Positions 1-8,200 of a DNA stretch of 45,526 bases are shown here, in pieces. The translations under genes were made by a program, and so were the position numbers. How positions within the stretch are numbered: position 1 is the first letter of the stretch; each line of letters begins with the position of its first letter. The notes under the pieces were generated by a model that did no database searches, had not been told where the DNA came from, and saw only the letters and a program-made list of their open reading frames with translations. The DNA is taken from assembly GCA_023249635.1 (NCBI GenBank), contig JAHFCH010000024.1:1-45526 (forward strand), in the 5' to 3' direction. Origin of the DNA: Fibrobacterota bacterium. GTDB lineage: Bacteria; Fibrobacterota; Fibrobacteria; UBA11236.

Positions 1-414
1 AAGTTCTCGTCCCAGCGGCATTTCTTCGGCTACGAGGGCCGCGCCGCCGCCCCCTCCAACTTCGACGCCGACTATTGCTACAGCCTGGGCTGCGTGGCGG
101 CCATCCTGGTCCGCAGCGGCCGCACCGGTTACATGGCCTCCATCCGCAACATTTCCAAGGGCCCGGACCAATGGACCGCCGGCGGCATCCCCATCACCAT
201 GATGTTCAACATGGAACAACGGCACGGGCATATGAAGCCGGTCATCCAAAAGGCGCTGGTGGAACTGGACGGGCCGGCCTTCATGGCGCTGACGGCGAGC
301 CGGGCGAAGTGGGAGGTCGAGGACGCGTACGTGTATCCGGGGCCGATCCAGTATTTTGGGCCGTCGGAAGTCTGCGACGCTATCACCAAGACTTTGGAGT
401 TGGAGCAGGGCTGA
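1..414 (+). CDS. pfp: PPi-dependent phosphofructokinase, C-terminal part (5' end outside window)
   Basis: The reading frame is open from base 1 to a TGA at 412-414 and gives about 137 residues of a C-terminus. The segment HFFGYEGRAAAPSNFDADY followed by CYSLG and a Gly/Met-rich stretch resembles the sugar-binding C-terminal region of diphosphate--fructose-6-phosphate 1-phosphotransferase of the long beta-subunit type. That enzyme phosphorylates fructose 6-phosphate reversibly in the cytoplasm using PPi instead of ATP. The catalytic N-terminal half lies outside the window, so the phosphate donor cannot be checked from the active-site residues. No terminator with a U-tract follows directly; the downstream DNA is the structured non-coding region. 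An ATP-dependent PFK is less likely because of the APSNFDADY-type motif. Confidence 0.8.
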   Translation, partial: KFSSQRHFFGYEGRAAAPSNFDADYCYSLGCVAAILVRSGRTGYMASIRNISKGPDQWTAGGIPITMMFNMEQRHGHMKPVIQKALVELDGPAFMALTASRAKWEVEDAYVYPGPIQYFGPSEVCDAITKTLELEQG

Positions 415-434
415 GGCGGCTCTATCTATCCACT

Positions 435-754
435 GGCGCGGGGGTGGGAGCGGGGATGCGGGTGGGGCTCAGACAAGGCTCGGCGATGAGCTGGGTCGGC
501 CCGGCCCGCGAACGCTGCGACGCCCGCGTATAACTCTTCGCATTCTGTCCTCCCAGACGCGGACTACCGATGCTGAGGGTTGGCTGGCATCGTTCGCAGT
601 CCGTCCCCCTTGGATTGTCAGCGCTAACGCGCTGACGACTTCCAATGGCGCTTACGCGCCCGGGCGGGCCAGGTATGACCTGGACCGCCCCCGTGCGCAG
701 GGCGCCCGGATTTTAAGCTCACCCCACTCGCACCCCCGCTCTCGCCCCCGCGCC
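435..754. repeat. Imperfect 33-bp inverted repeat enclosing several hairpins
   Basis: The G-rich arm at 435-467 is complementary to the C-rich arm at 722-754 at 29 of 33 positions without gaps. The 254-base interior holds an imperfect stem at 561-603 with core CGATGC/GCATCG, a perfect 8-bp stem at 617-636 (GTCAGCGC, loop TAAC, GCGCTGAC), a 5-bp stem at 647-660 with a TTAC loop, and a 12-bp stem at 662-690 with one mismatch. This could be a structured RNA, a non-autonomous mobile element or an extended 3' region of pfp. No target-site duplication or transposase is visible. Confidence 0.6.
440..467 (+). other. Potential G-quadruplex motif
   Basis: Five G-runs of three to five G occur with loops T, AGC, ATGC and T. 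This satisfies the usual G3+ N1-7 pattern. The motif coincides with the left arm of the 435-754 inverted repeat and starts 26 bases after the pfp stop codon, so a quadruplex and the long stem would be mutually exclusive. Confidence 0.5.
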
Positions 755-1199
755 GCGGTCCACAGGGACGCCTGCGCAACGGCAACTCCATGGTCTTGGT
801 TCATTCGGCTTTCAGGTTGGTTGACCGGGGTCCTGGTTAGGCCACAGGGTTGGACGGGCGCGGGAGAAAACTGCGCGCCCCGGTCTAGAGGAGTGTCTCG
901 AGGAATCATCGAGTCGTGGCTTCGCTTGATTCGACGAAAAGCTTCGTGATTTACCATCTCAGCACGACTCATTTGCGACTCTGCCGCAGTCCTCGTTGTA
1001 AGGCGTTAAATGGGCGTAAATTCGCGAGTTTTCAACAAATTTTGTTCATAGGTGGGTGGGGTTTTCGGCGTGAAACAGGGGCTGAATTCACGTAACTTCG
1101 GCATTACCCCTGGGAACGGAATTGTCTAACCTTCGATGGTTCGGGAGCTTGTGCGGGTGGGCTCATGCAAAACTTTTCAAGACTTTTTAAACATGGCTG

Positions 1200-1228
1200 T
1201 TGATTAAGTGTTTAGAGTTGGATATATT
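1200..1228 (+). promoter_or_regulatory. Sigma70-type promoter of nrdR
   Basis: The -35 box TTGATT (1200-1205) and -10 box TATATT (1223-1228) are separated by 17 bases. Transcription would start near 1235, only about 9 bases before the nrdR ATG at 1244. No Shine-Dalgarno sequence fits in that leader. Confidence 0.65.
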
Positions 1229-1243
1229 CACTAGCAACTCACT

Positions 1244-1702
1244 ATGAAGTGCCCATTCTGTACATGCGAAGAGGACAAAGTGGTCGATTCCCGCTCCAGC
1301 CGGGAAGGCAAGGCCATCCGTCGTCGGCGCGAGTGTCTGAGCTGCGGGCAGCGCTTCACCACCTACGAGTACGTGGAGACCATCCCCCTGACCATCGTCA
1401 AGGCCGATGGGCGGCGTGAACCCTACGATAGGCAGAAGATTCTGGGCGGGTTGTATACCGCTTGCAAGAAGCGGCCGATTTCGACCGAGACCATCGAGCA
1501 GATGGTGGATCAGATCGAAAATGCCATGCAGGGCATGGCCGAAGGCGAAGTCCAGTCCAAGGTATTAGGGGAGTTGGCCATGAAGGCCCTGTTCCCGGTC
1601 GACGAAGTGGCTTATATCCGCTTCGCCTCCGTTTATCGCAAGTTCAAGGAAATCAAGGAGTTCCTGTCCGAGATTTCCGTCATGCAACAGAATCTCCCGT
1701 AA
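1244..1702 (+). CDS. nrdR: Transcriptional repressor NrdR
   Basis: This 152-residue protein matches NrdR over its full usual length of about 150. An N-terminal zinc ribbon carries Cys3, Cys6, Cys31 and Cys34 (MKCPFC and ECLSCGQRF), followed by an ATP-cone domain from about residue 49 to 139 containing VKADGRREPYDRQK. The family senses ATP/dATP through the cone and represses ribonucleotide reductase genes by binding NrdR boxes. The ATG at 1244 is the only start that gives the complete zinc ribbon. The promoter leaves almost no 5' leader, so translation may be leaderless or nearly so. No ribonucleotide reductase gene and no clear NrdR box lies in the window. It converges on the minus-strand gene that ends at 1747. 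Confidence 0.95.
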   Translation: MKCPFCTCEEDKVVDSRSSREGKAIRRRRECLSCGQRFTTYEYVETIPLTIVKADGRREPYDRQKILGGLYTACKKRPISTETIEQMVDQIENAMQGMAEGEVQSKVLGELAMKALFPVDEVAYIRFASVYRKFKEIKEFLSEISVMQQNLP

Positions 1703-1746
1703 GACTTCCCGGCTCTTAGCAGCCGACCGAAGCCCACTCCCTGCTT

Positions 1747-2079
1747 TTAGATCCGGCCTCTTCTCGCACCCCGCAGCAAGGCTTTCACCTGCTTGGGATT
1801 CAGTTCGTTCTCCACCTTCTTCTTCTTGGGCGCGCACTCTTCGCAAAGCGGTACGTACTCGTTGGAGACGGAAACAGCGCCTTCGGCGCGGCCGGTTTCC
1901 ATGATGGAGTATTTCAGGCAGGGGCGGACTTTTTTGCAGCGGTAACAGGCGACGAGCTCGGGCTTGACTTCGCCCTTGACGATCTTCTCTTTGACCTTGT
2001 CCTTCTTCTGGATATCGTAGGCTTTGGCCAAGGACTGATTCTTACGGAGGAAACGGTCGTGTTGATCTTCGTTTGCCAT
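1747..2079 (-). CDS. Small Cys-rich putative zinc-binding protein
   Basis: The product has 110 residues with a Lys-rich N-terminus (KKDKVKEKIVKGEVK) and five cysteines, Cys45, Cys48 and Cys54 (CYRCKKVRPC) and Cys79 and Cys82 (CEEC). Two CxxC pairs about 30 residues apart suggest a treble-clef or zinc-ribbon fold. The tail is basic (RGARRGRI), consistent with nucleic-acid or ribosome binding, but that is inference. A good Shine-Dalgarno AGGAGG lies about 6 bases before the ATG, which supports a real gene. I do not recognise a named family. It is followed at its 3' end by the convergent nrdR. Confidence 0.7.
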   Translation of the reverse strand: MANEDQHDRFLRKNQSLAKAYDIQKKDKVKEKIVKGEVKPELVACYRCKKVRPCLKYSIMETGRAEGAVSVSNEYVPLCEECAPKKKKVENELNPKQVKALLRGARRGRI

Positions 2080-2172
2080 GCATCCTCCTGGTAGCGCAAC
2101 CGGTGCGGCTTGTGCTATAAGTCCCGATTTATATAGGAAAATAAGCCTTTTCTGGCTATCGGCCGGCCCTCG

Positions 2173-2754
2173 TTACCCGGCGACCTCGGGCCATTCGATC
2201 AGATGGAAGGCATGATGAGCCAGGAACAGACGCCCCAGGGGCGTAAGGCGATTGCGGTCCAGGTACAAGGCGCGCTTCTCCCCCACACCCTGCTTATGCT
2301 CGGCGAGGAAGCGTTCCACCCGCGAGTCGATATCCACCAGTTCCACGCGGGGTCCTATGAGTTCGCGCATGCGCCGGTTGAGCGCATGACAGCGCTCCCG
2401 GTCCTCCCCTTCCGGAAAGAAGGAAGAAATCAGGGCCAAGAGGCAGACGCGGCTCTGGGTTTTCCCCAACATCAGGGTGATGACCCCTTGCGCCGCGAGG
2501 GCTATTTCGTCCGGCGTCCGGCCGGCGCCTAAATCAGAATATCCGAATCCCAGCACGACCAGGTCCGGCGCCTTCCCAATTACATGCAGCGGAGTGTTCT
2601 TCACCGCATCTTGCCAGCCTTCGGTTTCTCCTCCGTATAGTGAAGTGGAAACATCGGCACGGGGATGATGGAGGAATAGGTGATTCACCAGAAGTTCCGC
2701 GAATCCTGAAGGTCCCGATAGGATTCCATCGCCCCAAAAGATGATTTTCTTCAC
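2173..2754 (-). CDS. SGNH/GDSL-hydrolase-like protein with degenerate active site
   Basis: The 193-residue product begins MKKIIFWGDGIL, which aligns with block I of SGNH hydrolases, but the catalytic Ser of GDS is Gly10. Block III (normally GxND) reads GYSD at 71-74, and block V (normally DxxH) reads DRNR at 166-169 followed by LTPLG, the usual context of the catalytic Asp/His. The overall alpha/beta/alpha order and length fit the family, while all three hallmark residues appear substituted. It has no signal peptide. It may be an inactive binding or scaffold homologue, or a divergent member outside the esterases. The start is a GTG at 2752-2754 with a weak ribosome site. The gene begins 56 bases after tRNA-Met on the same strand, so read-through is possible. 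Confidence 0.6.
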   Translation of the reverse strand: MKKIIFWGDGILSGPSGFAELLVNHLFLHHPRADVSTSLYGGETEGWQDAVKNTPLHVIGKAPDLVVLGFGYSDLGAGRTPDEIALAAQGVITLMLGKTQSRVCLLALISSFFPEGEDRERCHALNRRMRELIGPRVELVDIDSRVERFLAEHKQGVGEKRALYLDRNRLTPLGRLFLAHHAFHLIEWPEVAG

Positions 2755-2810
2755 GGTATCTTATCCGGCGGCCTGGACGGCCATGCCTGAGTGGGTAAGG
2801 TTATTAAGCA

Positions 2811-2884
2811 TGGGCCCACTCCGGCTTGAACGGAGGACCAAGAGATTATGAGTCTCCTGCTCTAACCAACTGAGCTATGGGCCC
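2811..2884 (-). tRNA. tRNA-Met (CAU), elongator type
   Basis: The 74-base minus-strand sequence folds into a full cloverleaf. The acceptor stem is GGGCCCA with TGGGCCC, the D arm has GCTC/GAGC, the anticodon stem is GGAGA/TCTCT with loop CTCATAA, and the T arm is CTCCG/CGGAG with loop TTCAAGC. The discriminator base is A and no CCA is encoded. The first base pair is a normal G-C, unlike the mismatched initiator tRNA, and the loop context ACTCATAAT is typical of elongator Met. An Ile tRNA read after lysidine modification of the same CAU cannot be fully excluded. Confidence 0.93.
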
Positions 2885-2922
2885 GCGCCGGGCGCTTAAG
2901 GCACCTGGCCAAGGACCTGAAA

Positions 2923-2952
2923 GTTATAAAAAAGCCATAAATAGGCGCACAA
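2923..2952 (-). promoter_or_regulatory. Possible tRNA-Met promoter
   Basis: On the minus strand, TTGTGC (2947-2952) and TATAAC (2923-2928) are separated by 18 bases. They lie about 40 bases upstream of the mature tRNA 5' end. The match is moderate but sits in the only AT-rich patch of this intergenic region. Confidence 0.4.
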
Positions 2953-3010
2953 AAGCGGCCTGGATTACGCTATTTTCTGTCACGTCACTCATGTATGCAA
3001 AGGAAGTACG

Positions 3011-4015
3011 ATGACTACACCTAAGCTGACGCTATGCGCCGGTCTAACCCTTGCTTTCCTCCTCACCGGTTGCCGTTCGCGGCAGGAGGCCGCGGGAGAC
3101 AAGTACCGCAAGATTGGGGATCCGCTGCACTCCCTGATGAACTATGAGGAAGCCCTCAAGCGTGGGCCGGTCTCGAAGGAGTTCTACAAGAATTATACCC
3201 TGGTCAATATCCAGGCCATGGGCTTGCGCGCCAAGGAAGACCCGACCGCCGAGTTCCTGGACATCCTCAAGGATACCGTGGCCAGCCTGCTGACCCAGTA
3301 CCCGGATCCCCAGAACCAAACCCTGTTTGCCAGCACCCTGTCGAGCATCGCCAGCGCCCGCATCAAGATTGGATCGTCCGAAGCCATGGAAGGCGGTTTC
3401 CGCTTCCTACAGGCCGCGGAGAAGGCCGGCGCCGGTGGCGGAGCCGCAGCCAAGCAACAAGTGGTCGCGTCCAAGCTCAAGGAGATCGAGGACGATTACA
3501 ACGATGCGGCGAAAAACCCCACCTCGGGCATCGTGGCCGATTATAAGCTGAGCAAACTGTCCCTCATGACCGGCGGCGACAGCCCCGAGATGAATGCCCT
3601 GTGGTCCAAGGTCCGCAAGGTGAACCTGAACACCTACCTGATGTACGACAACGACGACGTGGCGGGCGAACTGGGCGAGCGTCCCGACTCGCGCATCAAC
3701 AAGTACGGCGTGCTGCTCGGCATCGTGAAATACGAACCCGGTTCCACCACCACAAAGATCCAGGTCAAGGCCTGGAACGGCGCTTCCGTGCTCTTCCATT
3801 ACCGCGGCGAAGGCTTCACCCTGTACGCCAAGGACGGCACCGCCTTCAAGCCCACCGCCAAAATCGGCGGCTTCGCGAAGACGGACAAGGACGTGATCCA
3901 GAAGAGCGACGAGTCGAAGACCGGCGGTCTTACCTTCACCCATCCCGCCGGGACCGAAGTCAGCTACTTGGAATTCAAGTGCGAAGCGGGCACCACCCGC
4001 AAGTACCTGCCCTGA
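3011..4015 (+). CDS. Predicted lipoprotein of unknown function
   Basis: The 334-residue product starts with a signal peptide ending in the lipobox LLTGC, giving lipidated Cys21. Residues 25-190 look alpha-helical, with a TPR-like character (YRKIGDPLHSLMNYEEALKRG). The C-terminal third, from about residue 225, is richer in beta strand and contains a stretch of the kind VKAWNGASVLFHYRGEGF. This suggests a helical N-domain plus a C-terminal beta-sandwich. AGGAAG precedes the ATG by about 5 bases. The last 52 bases overlap the 3' end of the convergent pectate lyase gene. A strong intrinsic terminator follows at 4093. I do not recognise a family; localisation at the periplasmic face of a membrane is the only firm inference. 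Confidence 0.75.
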   Translation: MTTPKLTLCAGLTLAFLLTGCRSRQEAAGDKYRKIGDPLHSLMNYEEALKRGPVSKEFYKNYTLVNIQAMGLRAKEDPTAEFLDILKDTVASLLTQYPDPQNQTLFASTLSSIASARIKIGSSEAMEGGFRFLQAAEKAGAGGGAAAKQQVVASKLKEIEDDYNDAAKNPTSGIVADYKLSKLSLMTGGDSPEMNALWSKVRKVNLNTYLMYDNDDVAGELGERPDSRINKYGVLLGIVKYEPGSTTTKIQVKAWNGASVLFHYRGEGFTLYAKDGTAFKPTAKIGGFAKTDKDVIQKSDESKTGGLTFTHPAGTEVSYLEFKCEAGTTRKYLP

Positions 4016-5142
4016 AGGTTTTGAAAGGTGCGCGCGGGGCCTGAGGTCCCGCCGTTATCCACCAGCGCTTTTCCGGATTGAATCCGGAGACGACGGCCCG
4101 CTTCCTGCGGGCCGTTTTCTTTTCCCCCGCCCCTCACTGCGGTGACACCGTCCCAACGCAAGTTGGGTCCCGCTCCGTTCGCCGCATCGCCAACGCGCGC
4201 CTTCACCTGGGCCGCAGGAAGTAAGGCCAGGGAATACGGAGGCGTGAATGCCGTGCCCGACCCCGCGCTATCGCCCGTCGCCTTCTCGTAGAAATTGTCC
4301 TGCAGGGTCACCGCCTTGGAATTCTTCTCGAACAGGTCGATGGGATTCTGGACGCCGATGAAGGCGCTGGCCTGCACGCGGATGTCCGCTTCCAAACCCG
4401 CGCGCACGCAATAGTTCGCCTCCGCGCTGGTGAACAGGCAGTTGGCCAGATGCACCTGCCCGAAGCGCACCCGCGGCATACGTTCCACCACCCCATCGCC
4501 CCACCAATCCGCCAGGAAGGTGATGCGCAGCTTGCCGCGATCGCCGGTTTTGGAATCGCTGGACCCGATCAGATTGCAAAAGGCGTGGTTGCCGCCTTTG
4601 GCGTAGGTCATGCGGGTCCAGGAAACCGTTACCAGATCGGCTTGGTTGGTGATATCCAGATTGCCGTCGAGGCCGTCGTGGATCCACATATGATCGATCC
4701 ATACGCGGGAAACGTTTTGCACGGTCACCGCGTCCACGCCGTTCACGTCGTTGGAACCCGGGCCTTCGATCTCGAAATTGCGGATGACCACATTGGAAAA
4801 CGGTTTGGCCGATGGGGCGGTGAGGTCGATTCCGCCTATCAGGCGCGCGCCCGGGAGGCCGAGCAGGCTTTTGTCCCCGGTGGGCATGTCCACCCTACCG
4901 GTGATGGTGCCCTTGATCCACACCACCCGCTTGCCGTCGGTTTTCAAAGCGGCGTTGAGATCAGCGAGATTGTCCACCGTGGTCTCGGGACCGCCGGCGC
5001 CGCCGGGCGCGCCGCCTTGCAGCGAAGCCCAACCCACGGGAAGATCATGGACGGATGCGGTATGACCGCGCGGCGCGGTCGAAGCAACGAGGACGAAAAC
5101 GGAATAGCGGAGCCATCGCGATGCGATCCGAGCTTGGATCAT
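3964..5142 (-). CDS. Secreted pectate lyase, PL1-like
   Basis: The 392-residue product has a signal peptide of about 29 residues (hydrophobic LRYSVFVLVA, likely cleavage after HTA). A right-handed beta-helix domain carries PL1 hallmarks: VWIDH at 147-151, DGLDGNLDIT at 156-165 in the Ca-binding area, and RMPRVRFGQVH at 221-231 with the candidate catalytic Arg at 224 or 226. It would cleave pectate by beta-elimination outside the cell. The recognisable lyase fold ends near RWDG at residue 332. The last 60 residues are encoded across the terminator of the convergent lipoprotein gene and into its coding end, so this tail may be a recent extension caused by loss of the original stop. No type IX-like C-terminal domain is seen. 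A G-rich stretch precedes the ATG. Confidence 0.85.
   Translation of the reverse strand: MIQARIASRWLRYSVFVLVASTAPRGHTASVHDLPVGWASLQGGAPGGAGGPETTVDNLADLNAALKTDGKRVVWIKGTITGRVDMPTGDKSLLGLPGARLIGGIDLTAPSAKPFSNVVIRNFEIEGPGSNDVNGVDAVTVQNVSRVWIDHMWIHDGLDGNLDITNQADLVTVSWTRMTYAKGGNHAFCNLIGSSDSKTGDRGKLRITFLADWWGDGVVERMPRVRFGQVHLANCLFTSAEANYCVRAGLEADIRVQASAFIGVQNPIDLFEKNSKAVTLQDNFYEKATGDSAGSGTAFTPPYSLALLPAAQVKARVGDAANGAGPNLRWDGVTAVRGGGKENGPQEAGRRLRIQSGKALVDNGGTSGPARTFQNLQGRYLRVVPASHLNSK
4072..4088 (+). other. Short hairpin just before the terminator
   Basis: TCCGGAT pairs with ATCCGGA around a three-base TGA loop. It lies about 55 bases after the lipoprotein stop and directly before the intrinsic terminator, so the mRNA probably ends in a double hairpin. 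Confidence 0.5.
4093..4123 (+). terminator. Intrinsic terminator of the 3011-4015 lipoprotein gene
   Basis: A perfect 9-bp stem ACGGCCCGC/GCGGGCCGT with loop TTCCT runs straight into a T-rich tract (TTTTCTTTT). Orientation is plus only, because the opposite strand lacks a U-tract. The same bases are read as coding sequence of the antisense pectate lyase. Confidence 0.9.
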
Positions 5143-5229
5143 GGTACCCCCGAATGTGCCCGCCGAACCCCACTGGGAATTTAGTGGGCTTCGCGAAGGC
5201 GCAGGTGCGGTATCGGGGGAGCGACGGAT

Positions 5230-8200
5230 TCAACGGGATAAGACGAGGATATTCCGCTTGGAACTGAGGGTACGGGAAGGGGAATCGGCGTTTCCGGCCG
5301 TGGGGGCCTGGCGCGCGATGACTTGGTAGAAATAGACCCCGTTCCCGAGCCCATTCCCCCAGGCGTCCCGGCCGTCCCAGCGGGTCTCGCCCGAACGCGC
5401 CCCATCGAACACGCGTACCAAACGGCCTGCCTGATCGAAGACGCGCACTTCGAATCCGATGCGCGCCTTGGCAGACGTGGGATCATCCAGGTCGGCGGCC
5501 CGCGCAGGCGCCACCGTGGAGAAGTAGAAGGTGGTTCCGTTCCGCTTCATGGGATTGGGCACGTTGTAGGCCGAGATGGTATTGAGGGACGAGTCCGCGT
5601 TGAGATCCATGCGCAAGGTACGTGAACTGAAATTACCGTATCCGTCCCGGGCCGAGACCTTGAGCAGCCGGATACCGGGCGGAATGGACCCCTTATCGAG
5701 AGGCAGGCGATATACCTTGCGGTATAATCCGTCGATGCCCGCATGGGGATGGAAGGGATCGCGCACCCCCGGGATTTCCAAGGTGGTGCCTTCGTCCGGT
5801 CCTTCGGCGGCAAGCACGCCGCCCAGCGAATCCTCCACGCTGATCTCCAGGCAATACGGTATCGGCAAACGCACCTGATCCGGGAAATCCAGGTTACCTG
5901 TTTCCGTCGGCTCGCAGCCGGTGATGCGGATGCGCGGACCCTTGCCGTCCGAATCCTTGGCGCATTCTCCCCGGGAAACCCCGCGGATGGCCAGGCCGGT
6001 TTTCGCGGCCGAACCTTCCCGCTCTTGCTTGGCATCCCAGGCGAAGGCCAGGATGCGCGCATTCGTGTCCCCGAAAGCGATTTGCTTGGGGATGAAATAA
6101 GCTGCCGAAAAGCGGCCATCCTTATAGGGAAATGTGCCTTCGAACATTACCGGACCGCGGAGCACGGCCCTTTGCGTATCCACATTGGATTTCTCGAAGA
6201 CCGGCGGCCAGAAGCGCGGTCTGGGTTGCGCCAAAATGCGGATGTTAATCGATCCGGAACCGCTACCCCCTTCGATACGGCCTTCGATATTGCCGCAGTC
6301 GAGGGCCTGCAGCGAATCCGGTGTCTTATCCAGGGAAACGGCCAGGGGCGCCTTGCGTAAGGCCAGCACGGGCTCACCCAACAATGCGTAGCGCGAAGAG
6401 TTATGCCGCGAGTCGCCCCGCACGCCCGCATCGTTCTTCGCCAGGCGCAAGGCCTCCCCCATGGGTACCGCATCGCCGAGGCGGGAGCGGCCGGCATGGG
6501 AATAGAACGCGTGGGCCAACGCGATATTCTCGCTGGGAAAGGATTCGCGTACCGCGGAAACCGCGGCGATGGCGCCGCGCTCCGGAGCGGCGACGAAGAG
6601 TTCGCTCATCCCCACTTGCGCGTAGTCGTCAAAGCGCCCCACCGTGCACGAGAACGAGTTGATCATGGGCGTGCGATCGGGATTGTGCATGCGGGCCAGC
6701 CCGTCATTGGATTGCAGCAGCACCTCGTCGGCCCATTGGTTATGCGATCCATGGCCAACGTAATTGACCAGTACGGTCCCCTGGTCGATGAGGGAAAGCA
6801 GATCCTGGCTGGCTTCCGGCTTGTGATAAGCGGGATTCATGGGATAGTCAACCAGGTAAATCTTGTCCGCGGCCAAGCCCGGTTCGCCCGCCTCCATTCG
6901 CCGTGCCACCGAGTCCGAGGAAGTGGTATGGCCCTGCTTGATAAGATCGTCATCCCGCGCATTGGCCCCGCGCTGCACGCCATCGTCTGCGGCGAAGGTG
7001 ATGCGGCCGCGCCAGGCTCCCGCCAACGCGGGATCCTCCCAGGCCTTGGCCTTGGCAAGGCAGGCTTCGGCCTGCGCGGAACTGTTCACAGGCAGGCGCC
7101 CGACCGCCACGTCCAACAGGGCCCCGGTCCCCACCGTCTCACCGCTATCCAGCAAGGCATAATAATCGTCGCTGGCCAGACCTTCGGCGCCATTGGAGCG
7201 GCCATCCAACCATTCGAAGGGCGGCACGCGGTTGCGGGGGGAATCGCGCCTTAACCCGCTGCGGACTTCGCGGTAATCGTAATGACCATCGCCCAGCAGC
7301 AGTACGTACCGTAACGGATTGGACCCCGCGGCGTCGCCACCCCAAGCCGACCAAGCCCAGCGGAGGAAATCCCGGATCGCGGGCGGCGAAAGGCGTCCGC
7401 CTGAATAGGCGCGGTAGATGTCTTCGGTGAACACCACCGCGGTCTTATACGGTCGGCCCCGCGCGGGATCCTGCCGGTATTTCGCCCAGGCCGCCGCCTG
7501 CTCCGCGAATTCGCCCGGGGCGATAATCAGGTACTCGGGCGCGGCGGCGGAACCGCCGGCCAGATCCCGAATGCCCAGCCCGGCCCTTCCTGGCTGTTCC
7601 AAGCTTAGCGCCGAAGCCGGAAGGGCGGACGGCACGTCATACAGCAGGTATTGGGCATCGGCATCGGCCGCCAGGCTGTCGCTGAACTCGCCGGCCCCAT
7701 CGAGAAGGAACCGTTTCAAGGCCACCCCGTCCTCGATACGCAAGCAGGCAAGGCCCGCGCCCCCTTCCACCCGGTAACGCGCGCGTTCCCCATGGATTTC
7801 CGGGAAGATGCGCAACGGGGTCCCGGACCATGCCAGACGACGGCGGTAACTTACGGTATACCCCTCGAACTTGGCGTCATGGACCCGCCATTCCACGGAG
7901 GCGAAACGGAATCGGCCTCCTGTTCCCAGGGGCGCGGTGGAAACGTACCAGTTACCCTTGCCCGTTCCGGATTCTACCCAGGGGAGCGGATCGGTTCCCC
8001 CTTCCAGGCGGATGGTGAAATCATCCGGGGACTGATACGGGTAGGGGAACATGCCCACGAAAACCGAATCGCCCCCGCCTTGCAAGGCATCCTTGAGCAC
8101 ATCGGTTTCGGGCATGGAGAGTTGTGAACCCGACAAGGTGCGCGGCTTTTCCGATCCCCTGCAAGACCCGCCCCAGATCCAGAACCAGGAGACGCCGGAA

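Larger units (their letters stand above)
415..1199. other. 785-base gene-free region rich in secondary structure
   Basis: No convincing protein gene is present. The open frames across it have Arg/Pro/Ser-rich, low-complexity translations with no recognisable motif. The left half holds the 435-754 inverted repeat with its nested hairpins. Further right are a 7-bp stem at 856-880 (GGGCGCG pairs with CGCGCCC) and a small stem at 934-947 (ACGAA pairs with TTCGT). The last 200 bases become AT-richer as they approach the nrdR promoter. I compared it by eye with RNase P RNA, tmRNA and 6S RNA hallmarks and found none. Confidence 0.6.

Noticed and set aside
617-690. Closely spaced small hairpins as a CRISPR array
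   Set aside because: Stems differ in sequence and no regular repeat/spacer spacing is present; no cas genes in the window.
356-949. Open reading frame of 197 codons on the plus strand over the inverted repeat
   Set aside because: Translation is Arg/Pro/Ser-rich and repetitive, starts inside pfp in another frame, has no ribosome site and matches no fold; the hairpins explain the openness better.
652-972. 106-codon minus-strand frame upstream of nrdR
   Set aside because: No ribosome site or motif; overlaps the hairpin region and has the composition of GC-rich non-coding DNA.
435-972. RNase P RNA, tmRNA or 6S RNA
   Set aside because: No RNase P P4 core, no tRNA-like ends or tag reading frame, and no 6S-like long bulged hairpin of the right size was seen.
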